Positions 39,264-48,116 of a stretch of DNA of 64,000 nucleotides are shown piece after piece. A program made the translations under genes and the position numbers. Where the stretch lies: contig NZ_CP182343.1 in NCBI RefSeq assembly GCF_048571125.1, positions 310,001-374,000 of the forward strand, written 5' to 3'. A model generated the notes under the pieces. The model was not told the DNA's origin. It worked only from the letters and a program-made list of their open reading frames with translations, and searched no databases. Within the stretch, counting starts at the first letter, position 1; each line of letters starts with the position of its first letter. The DNA comes from Arcobacter siniprincipis (GTDB taxonomy: Bacteria > Campylobacterota > Campylobacteria > Campylobacterales > Arcobacteraceae).

Positions 39264-42041
39264 GTGAATTCTCTTATTACAAATGGGTCTAATAGTAATT
39301 TTTATACCCATTTAACAAAACTTTTAAGAACATGTAAAAGCTACTATTTCTCTGTAGCTTTTATAAACTTCTCAGGGGTGCAACTTTTACTTGATAGTTT
39401 GGAGTTTTGTCAAAAGAATGCAATTAAGGGCAAAATCCTAACTTCCACATATTTAAACTTCACCCAACCAAAAGCCTTAAAAAAACTACTTGAATATGAA
39501 GATATTGAGCTTAAAATCTATGATACAAGTCATTTTCAAAAAGGTTTTCACACTAAAGCATATATCTTTGAGTTTGAAGATGATTATAAGATACTTCTTG
39601 GCTCTTCAAATATAACAGCAAGTGCTTTTAAAAGCAATGTGGAATGGAATATAAAAACTATCTCAAAAAAAGATGATATTTTTACAAATGAGGTATTAAA
39701 TGAATTTGATACTCTGTTTAACCAAAGTTTTGAAGTGAATGATTCATTTATAAGTGAGTATGAAACTTTTTATTTTAAAAACCAAATAGAAGAGTTCACA
39801 TATAAAAGTAGTTTTACACAAAATAGCATGCAAGAAGAGGCTTTATATAATTTACAACACCTAAGAGATAAGAGACAAACAAAAGCCTTAGTGCTTGCAG
39901 CAACTGGTACAGGGAAAACTTATCTTGCAGCTTTTGATGTAAAAGCATATGAGGCTAAAAGAGTTTTATTTATAGTTCATCGGGAAAATATTTTAATAAA
40001 AGCAAAAGATAGTTTTGAGAAGATTATTCCAAACAAAACTATGGGTCTATATACGGGAAATAAAAAAGAGCTTGATAAAGAGTACCTTTTTACTACTATT
40101 CAAACGCTCAGTTCAAATTATGAAAACTTTTTAAAAGATGACTTTGATTATATAATAGTTGATGAAGCTCATCATATCACAAGTCCTAGCTATGAAAAAA
40201 TTTGTGATTACTTTGAGCCTAAATTTTTATTAGGACTTACAGCTACTCCAAATAGAAGTGATGAGGGAAATATTTATGAAGTCTTTGATGAAAATATCGC
40301 TTGTGATATAAGGCTTAGTGATGCTTTGGAGCATAGTTTAATCTCACCTTTTCATTATTATGGAATATGCGATATTGAATCAATTGATTATGAAAATATT
40401 GATATTTTAAATATATCACAGTTATCTAAAGCTTTGATGGTAAATAAAAGGGTCGATTATATTATTGAAAAGATGGATTTTTATTCCTTTGATGGTAAGA
40501 AAAGAAAAGCTTTAGCTTTTTGTGCTTCAAAAGAGCATGCAAACTTTATGGCTGAAGAGTTTAGCAAAAAAGGAATCATGTCTATTGCCTTAACAAGTGG
40601 TGACTCCATAGAAAAAAGAGAAGAGTATATAAAAAACTTAGAAGATGATAATCATGACTTAGAAGTGATTTGTAGCGTGGATATTTTTAATGAAGGAATT
40701 GATATTCCCTCAATCAATAGTGTACTTTTTTTGCGACCAACAAACTCTTCAATAGTCTTTGTGCAACAACTTGGTCGAGGTTTACGAAAACATAAAAACA
40801 AAGAGTTCGTGACTATTTTAGATTTTATTGGTAATCACAATAGAGCCTATATGGTAGCCTTTGGATTATTAGGTGATAAGATTATAGATAAAGAGAGTTT
40901 GAAAATTGCACTTTCAAATGATTTTGCAAATATTGCTCATGCTTTTATTAGCATGGATGAGATATCTAAAAAAAGAGTATTGGAACAAATTGAAAAAGAG
41001 AATTTCTATTCGATGAGGTATTTAAAACAAAAATATTATGAATTTAAATCTTTGCTTTCAAATAAAATTCCTATGCTTGAAGATTATATTGCTTTTAGTG
41101 GCCACATTACTCCACTTGATTTTATTTCCGAGTCAAAATCATATATCGAGTTTTTACAAAAAGTTGAAGATAAAGATGAGATAAAAGCTTTATGCCAAGA
41201 TGAAAATTTTATAAAAGCAATAAGATTTTGTGAGTTTTTATTACCCATAAAAAGAGTTTATGAGTTTGTTATTTTGAAGTATTTATTGACTCATAAATCC
41301 TGTGATGAAAAACAGATTTTTGATTTACTAAATAAAGAGTTAGATTTTGTTTGTAAAGATACAATAAAACACTCTTTTAGATATCTAAATCAAGAGTTCT
41401 TTGATAAGTTACAAGTGCAAAGATATCTAAAACTTGTAGATTTAAAAGATGAAAAACTTTTTATTACAAAAGAGTTTGAAAAGATATTAGAAAAAAAAGA
41501 AGCAAAAGTTTTCCTAGAACATAGTTTAAATTATGGAATTATAACTTACAAACAAACTTTCAAAGAAAAGAATTATGGTTTACCATTTTTAAAACTTCAT
41601 GAAAATTACAACATGCTAAATATAGCTTTAGTATGTAATCTTGACAAAATACATACTTCCTTTAGAGGAAGTGGTTTTCTAAAGCATAAGGACGATTTCT
41701 TTTTGTTTATAACCCTACAAAAAGATAAGATATCAAAGTCATCAAAATATAAAAACAATTTTTTAAGTAAAAACTTAATCACTTATGTAAGTAAACCAAA
41801 TATGAGTAGTGATAAAAGTGATGGATTAAGGCTAACTCAAAATATAAAATACAAAACAAGGTTACATCTGTTTGTAAGAAAGATCTCCCATGAAGATAAA
41901 AAGGTTCAACCCTTTATTTATCTGGGACGTTGTAATAGTAAATCTTATGATGGTAATAAACCTATAAATATAACTTTAGAGCTTGAAAGAGAAGTTCAAA
42001 ATGGACTTTATGAAGAGTTTACAAAGGTTTTAGAAGAGTAG
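39264..42041 (+). CDS. PLD-like nuclease / SF2 helicase fusion protein
   Basis: 925 aa from GTG 39264. Residues about 1-160 form a phospholipase D-type HKD nuclease region (GFHTKAYIFE with one HxK). Next is a superfamily 2 helicase: Walker A TGTGKT (Lys218), DEAHH (Asp300), TATPNRS, motif V/VI VDIFNEGIDIPS and QQLGRGLRKHKNKE. The about 350-residue C-terminus resembles DUF3427. The family is often in defence islands, but here it lies after housekeeping pgi; role in DNA defence or repair is inference. Confidence 0.87.
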   Translation: MNSLITNGSNSNFYTHLTKLLRTCKSYYFSVAFINFSGVQLLLDSLEFCQKNAIKGKILTSTYLNFTQPKALKKLLEYEDIELKIYDTSHFQKGFHTKAYIFEFEDDYKILLGSSNITASAFKSNVEWNIKTISKKDDIFTNEVLNEFDTLFNQSFEVNDSFISEYETFYFKNQIEEFTYKSSFTQNSMQEEALYNLQHLRDKRQTKALVLAATGTGKTYLAAFDVKAYEAKRVLFIVHRENILIKAKDSFEKIIPNKTMGLYTGNKKELDKEYLFTTIQTLSSNYENFLKDDFDYIIVDEAHHITSPSYEKICDYFEPKFLLGLTATPNRSDEGNIYEVFDENIACDIRLSDALEHSLISPFHYYGICDIESIDYENIDILNISQLSKALMVNKRVDYIIEKMDFYSFDGKKRKALAFCASKEHANFMAEEFSKKGIMSIALTSGDSIEKREEYIKNLEDDNHDLEVICSVDIFNEGIDIPSINSVLFLRPTNSSIVFVQQLGRGLRKHKNKEFVTILDFIGNHNRAYMVAFGLLGDKIIDKESLKIALSNDFANIAHAFISMDEISKKRVLEQIEKENFYSMRYLKQKYYEFKSLLSNKIPMLEDYIAFSGHITPLDFISESKSYIEFLQKVEDKDEIKALCQDENFIKAIRFCEFLLPIKRVYEFVILKYLLTHKSCDEKQIFDLLNKELDFVCKDTIKHSFRYLNQEFFDKLQVQRYLKLVDLKDEKLFITKEFEKILEKKEAKVFLEHSLNYGIITYKQTFKEKNYGLPFLKLHENYNMLNIALVCNLDKIHTSFRGSGFLKHKDDFFLFITLQKDKISKSSKYKNNFLSKNLITYVSKPNMSSDKSDGLRLTQNIKYKTRLHLFVRKISHEDKKVQPFIYLGRCNSKSYDGNKPINITLELEREVQNGLYEEFTKVLEE

Positions 42042-42055
42042 ATTATACTCTTCTA
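42031..42055. terminator. Bidirectional terminator between convergent genes
   Basis: TAGAAGAGTA-GATTA-TACTCTTCTA, a perfect 10-bp stem, overlaps the helicase stop codon and precedes the end of the cytochrome peroxidase gene. Works plausibly in both directions. Confidence 0.7.
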
Positions 42056-42062
42056 AATAAAA

Positions 42063-43175
42063 CTATTTTAATAAGTGCTCATACTTTTTATCAGTAAGTA
42101 GTTTTAGAAATGCCACAAGTGCATCAACTTTTCTATCAGTTAATTTTTGTGCTTTTAATTCTTCTTTCGCAATAGTTTCTTCAACTTCTGGATCAGCCCA
42201 TTTTTTACCAGTTTCTGGATTTATTGTTCGTTCTTGATTATTATATTTATCATAAAACTCAATAACAGTTCTTAAATCTTTAAATACACCATTATGCATA
42301 TATGGACCTGTAACTGCCACATTTCTTAGTGTTGGAACTTTAAATTTCCCTTTTTGATTTACATCTGTAACTGTTGGATTTGCCAATAATCCTTCATCAG
42401 CACTTTTTGTACCACTTTTTTTATTTAAAGCATGATTTACAGGTACTCCAATATTGTGATATTGAAAGTTTGTAAATGTCTCACCTTCTTTATCTTCACC
42501 TTTTAAAACATGACAAGTTGAACAAGAGTTATTATTATTTGAGAAAAATAGAGCTTTCCCTAAATCTTCAAGTGGAGTTAAGTCATATTCATCTCTTAAA
42601 TATCTATCATATTTAGAATCAAATGGTGAAAATTCTGTTGTTCTTTCAAAACTTGCGATACTTTTTGTCAAAGCCACAAAAGCTTTTTTAGGATCTTTGA
42701 ATATGTCTTTTCCATAAATATCTTTGAAAGCACTTACATAATATGGATTTTCTAGTACTCTTTTCATAACCTCATTTTCATTTGGCATTTCCATTTCTAC
42801 TGGATTTAAAGGTGGTCCTCCTGCTTGGTCTTCTAAAGTACTAGCTCTCCCATCCCAAAATTGTCCACCAACATAAGCTTTTTCTTTTTTGTCATAATGA
42901 AAGCTTGGTGTTTGATTCGCATATGATGCTGTTGGTGCATTTCTTCCACCAACTGATTTACCATTATCTCCCAATGATGCCATATTTGAAACACCATTTC
43001 CTCTATGGTCACTAAATCCCATATCAGGATTGTGACATGTTGCACAAGACATAGTTTTATTTTTTGATAGGTTTTTATCAAAAAATAGGCTTTTACCTAA
43101 GGTTTCTTGTGGGGTTAATTCACTACTGTACATGCTTACAAAAAGTAAACTTGCAATTAAAATCGATTTTGTCAT
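42063..43175 (-). CDS. Di-heme cytochrome c peroxidase family protein
   Basis: 370 aa with signal peptide. Two heme c sites, CATCH (residues about 43-47) and CSTCH (about 218-222), in the MauG/CcpA layout (LTPQETLGKSLFFDKNLS, GRNAPTASYANQ, GPYMHNGVFKDL). Reduces peroxide in the periplasm using c-type cytochromes, or modifies a protein partner as MauG does. Last gene of the imelysin operon; overlaps the desaturase gene by four bases. Confidence 0.93.
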   Translation of the reverse strand: MTKSILIASLLFVSMYSSELTPQETLGKSLFFDKNLSKNKTMSCATCHNPDMGFSDHRGNGVSNMASLGDNGKSVGGRNAPTASYANQTPSFHYDKKEKAYVGGQFWDGRASTLEDQAGGPPLNPVEMEMPNENEVMKRVLENPYYVSAFKDIYGKDIFKDPKKAFVALTKSIASFERTTEFSPFDSKYDRYLRDEYDLTPLEDLGKALFFSNNNNSCSTCHVLKGEDKEGETFTNFQYHNIGVPVNHALNKKSGTKSADEGLLANPTVTDVNQKGKFKVPTLRNVAVTGPYMHNGVFKDLRTVIEFYDKYNNQERTINPETGKKWADPEVEETIAKEELKAQKLTDRKVDALVAFLKLLTDKKYEHLLK

Positions 43176-44089
43176 AATTGTCTCCTATTAAATAAGTTTC
43201 TGAAAGGAAAAAATAAAATACCTCTAATAGTTGTGTATTCTTTCATTTGTTCTTTTCTAAGTCCGAATTTTAAAACTTTTACATCTTTTGAGAGTTTTAA
43301 ACTTCCAAACATATAATCCCAAATAGCCAAATATCCTCCATAGTTTTTATCAAAGTGTTTATTACTATGGTGTATTTGGTGCTGCTTTGGGGAAATAAAT
43401 ATTTTTTCTAAATATTTACCATATGAGATTGGTACATGTGTATGTCTTAAGTTTGACCCTAAAAGGGAAAAAATAACAATAAATACATTTGCACCAAATA
43501 TCATATAAATATCAATCATAGCTCCAAAAAAATATACAAATATACCAGTTACAAAACCAACACTTAAACTATATCTTAGTCCAAAAAGTATATTTTCAAC
43601 TGGATGAACTCTGTAAAAAGTAAGTGGGTTTAGAACTTTTGCACTATGATGAACTTTGTGAAATTCCCATAAGAATTTTACTTCATGTAAAAGTCTATGT
43701 AATATATACCTTGTAAAGTCACTACAAACAAAAAGAGCTAAGGTATATAAAAGTAGGGTTTCTTTATATGAAAAAAAAGTGTTTTGAACCATTCCAAAAT
43801 TTAGATATAAAAATCTTGAAACAGCAAAAGCCACTGATTTTGCACTTAAAATAAATGGTATTAATAAAAAAACATTTATAAAGTATCCCAAAAAAAAGTA
43901 AGAGTAATCAAGTTTTGCACTTGGATGTAACCATAACTTTGATGACAATATTACTTTATTACTTTTTTTTGTATAGATAAAATATATAAATGTTATTAAA
44001 ATCGATGAAATAATATAAACCCAAAAGATTCTTTTATTTGGGTTTATAAGATATCCAAATACCATTAAATCGTTCAACTTAGTCTCCAT
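43172..44089 (-). CDS. Sterol desaturase / fatty acid hydroxylase family membrane protein
   Basis: 305 aa with five or so membrane helices. Three histidine boxes for a di-iron centre are clear: HRLLHE, HKVHHS and HQIHHS. The family hydroxylates or desaturates lipids with O2 and iron. Its place inside an imelysin/di-heme operon, overlapping both neighbours, suggests a function tied to iron or heme handling, but the substrate is unknown. Confidence 0.9.
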   Translation of the reverse strand: METKLNDLMVFGYLINPNKRIFWVYIISSILITFIYFIYTKKSNKVILSSKLWLHPSAKLDYSYFFLGYFINVFLLIPFILSAKSVAFAVSRFLYLNFGMVQNTFFSYKETLLLYTLALFVCSDFTRYILHRLLHEVKFLWEFHKVHHSAKVLNPLTFYRVHPVENILFGLRYSLSVGFVTGIFVYFFGAMIDIYMIFGANVFIVIFSLLGSNLRHTHVPISYGKYLEKIFISPKQHQIHHSNKHFDKNYGGYLAIWDYMFGSLKLSKDVKVLKFGLRKEQMKEYTTIRGILFFPFRNLFNRRQL

Positions 44090-44966
44090 CAGCCTCTAAA
44101 ATTTTAGCTGTGATACTAAGTTGTTCAATCAAAGATAAAAAGTAAGATACATGAAGTTCATTTACTGCATCATACAAATCTTTTGAATTATTTTTTGCGC
44201 TTTTAAGAGCTTTGTTTAATAAAGCTTGTGCTTCTATAGTCTCTTTTTTTGCTCCATTTTCTTTCGCCATATTTGCAAAATTGTAATATTTTTGTTCACC
44301 TATAATCTCTTCATTTGCTTCTAATATAGCTACAATTGCTGCATTTGTATTATTACTTAAAATATACTCTTTTTCTTTATGGGGAACCTTTATTCTCCAC
44401 TCTTTTAGTTTATAAGTACTAGCAATTAAAGTATTCATAACTAAACTATTTTCCCATAGGTCATCTTTTTTAGTTCTAGTTAAATAACCCTCATAAACTT
44501 CTTTTATATCATCTAACTTAGAGATAATAGAATCAACAATAACATCTGCTATTGCTTTTTCTCTTTTTGTAATTGTTTTATCATTAAATAAAACATACTC
44601 TAAAGCATTTACCGTTTTAAATGAGTTTTTAAAAAGTGCAATTTGTGGTTCATCTTTTGAGTCAATAACTCTTTGCATTTGAACACTAAGATCTTCTTTT
44701 AGATTATGAAATACATCAATATATCTTGGAGTATCAATATAATTATCATCAATATCTCCTGCAAAATAAAATGCTTCAACTTTTTTCCATGATTTTATGA
44801 AAGTAGTAAAGTTTTGTGCAGAATAATCTTTTTTTAGAATTTGTGCATTTTTTATAGTATTGTCAACATTTACTATTGAAACATTTTTTAAAATAGAATC
44901 AAGCATAGTATCTTTTGCAAATAATGACATGAAACTTATAATAAGTATCAAAAATATTTTTTTCAT
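44079..44966 (-). CDS. Imelysin-family periplasmic protein, His motif altered
   Basis: 295 aa with a signal peptide (residues 1-18). The helical imelysin domain is evident (FTTFIKSWKKVEAFYFAGD, FHNLKEDLSVQMQ). The family GxHxxE motif reads TVNALEYVLF, so the His is Asn and the metal site may be changed. Imelysins are iron-regulated periplasmic proteins of the insulin-cleaving-peptidase fold. Coupled to both neighbours by overlaps. Confidence 0.83.
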   Translation of the reverse strand: MKKIFLILIISFMSLFAKDTMLDSILKNVSIVNVDNTIKNAQILKKDYSAQNFTTFIKSWKKVEAFYFAGDIDDNYIDTPRYIDVFHNLKEDLSVQMQRVIDSKDEPQIALFKNSFKTVNALEYVLFNDKTITKREKAIADVIVDSIISKLDDIKEVYEGYLTRTKKDDLWENSLVMNTLIASTYKLKEWRIKVPHKEKEYILSNNTNAAIVAILEANEEIIGEQKYYNFANMAKENGAKKETIEAQALLNKALKSAKNNSKDLYDAVNELHVSYFLSLIEQLSITAKILEADGD

Positions 44967-46252
44967 TATAATCCTTTTAGAAACTCAATTAAAAGTTTCT
45001 TTTCTTTTTTATTTAAAGCAACATAATTTTCTTTTGCCTTTGTTGCTTCTCCTCCATGCCATAAAATAGCCTCTTGAAATGTATTCGCTCGTCCATCATG
45101 TAATAATCTATAAGCTTTTTTTTCAACAGTATATCCCCACAATGGAGTTGTTCTAAATTCATTTTTTGAAGCTTGAAACTCACTTCTTCCATCACTTAAA
45201 CCCTCTCCCATATCATGTAATAAAAGATCCGAAAAAGTATAAATATCTGTACCGTCATTTGCTTTTAATGAGGGCACATGACAAGAAGTACATCCAATCT
45301 TAGAAAATACTTCTATACCTTTTTCAAAGTTTTTACTTTTTGTTGGAGTATAAGTTGGAAGATTTTCTAAATAATAAGTAATTGCATCTAATCTTTCATC
45401 TGTAATATCTATCTCATCTCTAGCTTTTGGAGCTTTTAAACAAGCAGTTTGAGATTTAGTACAATTCTCACCTTTTAAAAGACTTGTTGTCAATCCCATA
45501 TCATTAAATGCTGCATTTGCTATTTGTTCTTTTACAAAAGCAACACTTGCTTTATATGTAAATCTCCCTAACTCTTCTTTTTTTGTAATTTTTGAATAAA
45601 CATAATTTGCTCTTCCACTTATTCCATCATGATTTGAATCATTTTCATCCACATTTGCAAGAATTGATTTTTCATCTATTTTTGAAAGCAAACCCATTCC
45701 ATAAAGCGTTGGAGCAATTTTGTATGATATATTTGTTGAATTAGTAAGATGACCATAATTTAGATTTTTTAAAGTATATTTTGGTTTATAAATATAGTGT
45801 TCTTTATTGTCAAAAAAAAGTTTTATTTTCTCAAAGTCAATATTTACATTTGCTTCATATGGAACACCTTGTACCCCACTTATAGATATTTGAGCACCAT
45901 AAATTGGATCAGGAATAAAACCATCTCTTTTTAAAATATTTTTATGCAATTTTGAATTATCTGAGTCAATTGAAAGTTTTGGAATTAAAGACTTTGAAGC
46001 TTCATTTTTTTTATTGTATAAAACACCTCTTGCAGTGTTTGGGTGACATGCTATGCAAGCATTTGCATTAAACAAAGGTCCAAGACCATCCCTTGCAGTT
46101 GTGGCACTAGGTGCCTCAACCCAAGGAATAGTAAAAAAACTTCTTCCTAATATATATTTATCATAATCTTCATTATTCATCTCTTGTTGAGTTGAATATA
46201 GAGTTGTTGTAAATAATAGTAAAAATGCTAAGAGATTAAAGTTTAGTTTCAT
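44966..46252 (-). CDS. Di-heme DUF1111-type thiol oxidoreductase
   Basis: 428 aa with signal peptide. Two heme c sites, CIACH (residues about 56-60) and CTSCH (about 316-320), and ends with the DUF1111 pattern TTPLWGYTVEKKAYRLLHDGRA...AILWHGGEA. This family occurs together with imelysins in iron-regulated clusters. Periplasmic electron transfer is implied; the reaction is not known. Overlaps the first imelysin gene by 17 bases. Confidence 0.9.
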   Translation of the reverse strand: MKLNFNLLAFLLLFTTTLYSTQQEMNNEDYDKYILGRSFFTIPWVEAPSATTARDGLGPLFNANACIACHPNTARGVLYNKKNEASKSLIPKLSIDSDNSKLHKNILKRDGFIPDPIYGAQISISGVQGVPYEANVNIDFEKIKLFFDNKEHYIYKPKYTLKNLNYGHLTNSTNISYKIAPTLYGMGLLSKIDEKSILANVDENDSNHDGISGRANYVYSKITKKEELGRFTYKASVAFVKEQIANAAFNDMGLTTSLLKGENCTKSQTACLKAPKARDEIDITDERLDAITYYLENLPTYTPTKSKNFEKGIEVFSKIGCTSCHVPSLKANDGTDIYTFSDLLLHDMGEGLSDGRSEFQASKNEFRTTPLWGYTVEKKAYRLLHDGRANTFQEAILWHGGEATKAKENYVALNKKEKKLLIEFLKGL

Positions 46253-47585
46253 CTGCGTCTGTTACATCATCTTTTGTTAAGCTTATTCCATTTGCACTAG
46301 CAACATCAACCATAGTATCACCAAGTTTTCTCATTTCATTTTTAAGTTTTACAATCACTTTTGACATAGGACTTGTTGGTCTTATTTGATAATCAAAATG
46401 TTCTTTTGTTTTTGCAGTTTCGTCTACTAAGGCAATTTTTTCTTCAATTGATTTCATAAGTTTTTCAATTTTTGCTTTAGAATCTCCATCCACTTTATCT
46501 AAAAGAGATGGGCCATATTTTTTCCCATTATAAGTTGAAGTTAAAATGTTTTTGAAACCTTGATAATTCATAGCGATATCTCTATGCGTATTATCAGAGA
46601 AACAAGAATGCTCATCTTCTTCAGATGGTGTTAATACAGCAACTGCAATTCTTTCATTTGCTAATTCTGATTTCATAAATACACCCATACCTGCAATGAT
46701 TTGTTTTAAAGCATCATTTTGAGAGATGTTTTTTGATGCATTATCACCTTTTAATTGATCTAAAATAGCAGCTCTATATAATCCTTTAGTTCCATCAACA
46801 TTTTTTGCCCAAGCAGAAGTTACAACTTCTAAGTCACTTACTATTTTTTGTGAAGCAGCTTTTAAATACTCTAATCTTCTTGGAGCATCTCCATCACTTG
46901 TAAAATCACTTAATGGTCTTTGACCTGCAGTCATTGGGCCATTTGTAATTGAATCTTTTAAGAAATTTGAATAATCTTGATCTTGTCCCCATAATAAAAA
47001 TTCTACAGCATGGTATCCACTTGCAACATTTGCCTCTCCACCATCTTCATTTAATTCTGAAATAGCATTAGCAGTAATTTTTGTTACATCAACTGGTTTT
47101 GCATCTTCTCCTCCTGGATTAAATACTCCAACAGTATCAATAATATTACCTGCGGTTTTTTTACCATTTGCATCAATTGTATAATCAATCATATTTTCAT
47201 CTAATGGCCAAGCATTAATTTGTCCTTCTAAGGCATCATAACTTTTTGCAACCCATCCATCTTCTGCATCAATTGGACCATTTGATAATCTAAATGCTTC
47301 AGTTTGACCATAACTTTCTCTTGAAGTTAACCAAGCATTTTTTGCATTTTGTAAACTTTCTTCTGTAGGATTAGAAGCAAATTTATCAATTGCTGTTACC
47401 AAAGCTTTTGCATCATTTAATGCATCTGTATAATTATCAATTGCAATATTAGCATAAGCTTCTAATATTGTTTTTGATTTAACAACTTCTTGTTTAGTGC
47501 CAGTATTTGATTCCGTAACGCAACCAGTTAGTGCAATTGCAGTTACAACTGAAAGTGAGATTAGTAGTTTTTTTGTGTTATTCAT
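46236..47585 (-). CDS. irpA: Imelysin-family iron-regulated lipoprotein
   Basis: 449 aa. Lipoprotein signal with lipobox ALTGC (Cys22). Full imelysin domain with the metal-binding motif GYHAVE in SGYHAVEFLLWGQD and a DGWVAKSYDALEG segment, as in cyanobacterial IrpA. Lead gene of the five-gene minus-strand operon. Presumably binds iron or a heme compound in the periplasm; a 13-bp palindrome and upstream Fur-like sites suggest regulation. Confidence 0.88.
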   Translation of the reverse strand: MNNTKKLLISLSVVTAIALTGCVTESNTGTKQEVVKSKTILEAYANIAIDNYTDALNDAKALVTAIDKFASNPTEESLQNAKNAWLTSRESYGQTEAFRLSNGPIDAEDGWVAKSYDALEGQINAWPLDENMIDYTIDANGKKTAGNIIDTVGVFNPGGEDAKPVDVTKITANAISELNEDGGEANVASGYHAVEFLLWGQDQDYSNFLKDSITNGPMTAGQRPLSDFTSDGDAPRRLEYLKAASQKIVSDLEVVTSAWAKNVDGTKGLYRAAILDQLKGDNASKNISQNDALKQIIAGMGVFMKSELANERIAVAVLTPSEEDEHSCFSDNTHRDIAMNYQGFKNILTSTYNGKKYGPSLLDKVDGDSKAKIEKLMKSIEEKIALVDETAKTKEHFDYQIRPTSPMSKVIVKLKNEMRKLGDTMVDVASANGISLTKDDVTDADETKL

Positions 47586-47606
47586 ATTTTATTTTCCTTT
47601 TAAAAT

Positions 47607-47619
47607 GCGTAAGTTACGC
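47607..47619. promoter_or_regulatory. 13-bp palindrome before imelysin operon
   Basis: GCGTAA-G-TTACGC is a perfect inverted repeat 22 bp before the imelysin start, in AT-rich DNA. It does not match Fur and could bind a second regulator or cover the ribosome site region in the mRNA. The rest of the 149-bp gap to the small upstream gene shows nothing else firm. Confidence 0.5.
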
Positions 47620-47734
47620 TTGGTTTAGATTTTATTATAATTGTTATACCATCATAATCAACATAAGTCAGATGTCAGAGAAAAGCGCAATATCTCATGA
47701 TTCTGTATCTTTTTCATTTATTCCTTTCTTTAGA

Positions 47735-47899
47735 TTAAGCAAGCAACTCTTTTGCAAATAAATGTGCTTTAGTTGAATCAATATTCTTATGTTTCATATT
47801 CAAAACTTTAACTATTGAACATACCATTCTTGAACTCTTTTCAAGACCAGATTCTCTAAGTACTTTTCTAATTTCTCTTTTCAAAAGTAAATCAGACAT
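47735..47899 (-). CDS. Small protein (54 aa) behind a Fur-like box
   Basis: ATG 47899 with AAAGGATTAATTC upstream; stop TAA 47735. Sequence starts MSDLLLKREIRKVLRESGLEKSS and is amphipathic and basic, with one Cys; it resembles a small helical DNA-binding or regulatory peptide but I cannot assign a family. A Fur-box-like site lies 15 bp before the start, and the imelysin operon follows 149 bp downstream on the same strand. Confidence 0.6.
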   Translation of the reverse strand: MSDLLLKREIRKVLRESGLEKSSRMVCSIVKVLNMKHKNIDSTKAHLFAKELLA

Positions 47900-47914
47900 G
47901 AATTAATCCTTTAT

Positions 47915-47933
47915 GATAATAATTCTCATAATC
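47915..47933 (-). promoter_or_regulatory. Fur box-like site
   Basis: GATAATAATTCTCATAATC matches the classical 19-bp Fur consensus at 15 of 19 positions. It lies just before the 54-aa gene. Confidence 0.65.
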
Positions 47934-47962
47934 CTACAAAAAGAAAACTTAATTTATGATAA

Positions 47963-47981
47963 AATGATAATTATTATCATT
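47963..47981 (+). promoter_or_regulatory. Fur box-like site between divergent operons
   Basis: AATGATAA-TTA-TTATCATT has perfect 8-bp arms and the Fur 7-1-7 pattern. It lies in the divergent gap between the small minus-strand gene and tolC. A third partial element (AATGATTATC) is at 48041-48050. Iron-responsive control of both directions is likely. Confidence 0.7.
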
Positions 47982-48116
47982 AAAATTTAAGATATTTTAT
48001 GTTTTTTTTGCTAAAAGGTAGAATATCTTATAATATTAATAATGATTATCCAAATTGATTATGTTAATAAACTATTAATTAATTATTTATATAATACAAA
48101 TAAAAAAAGGTAACTT

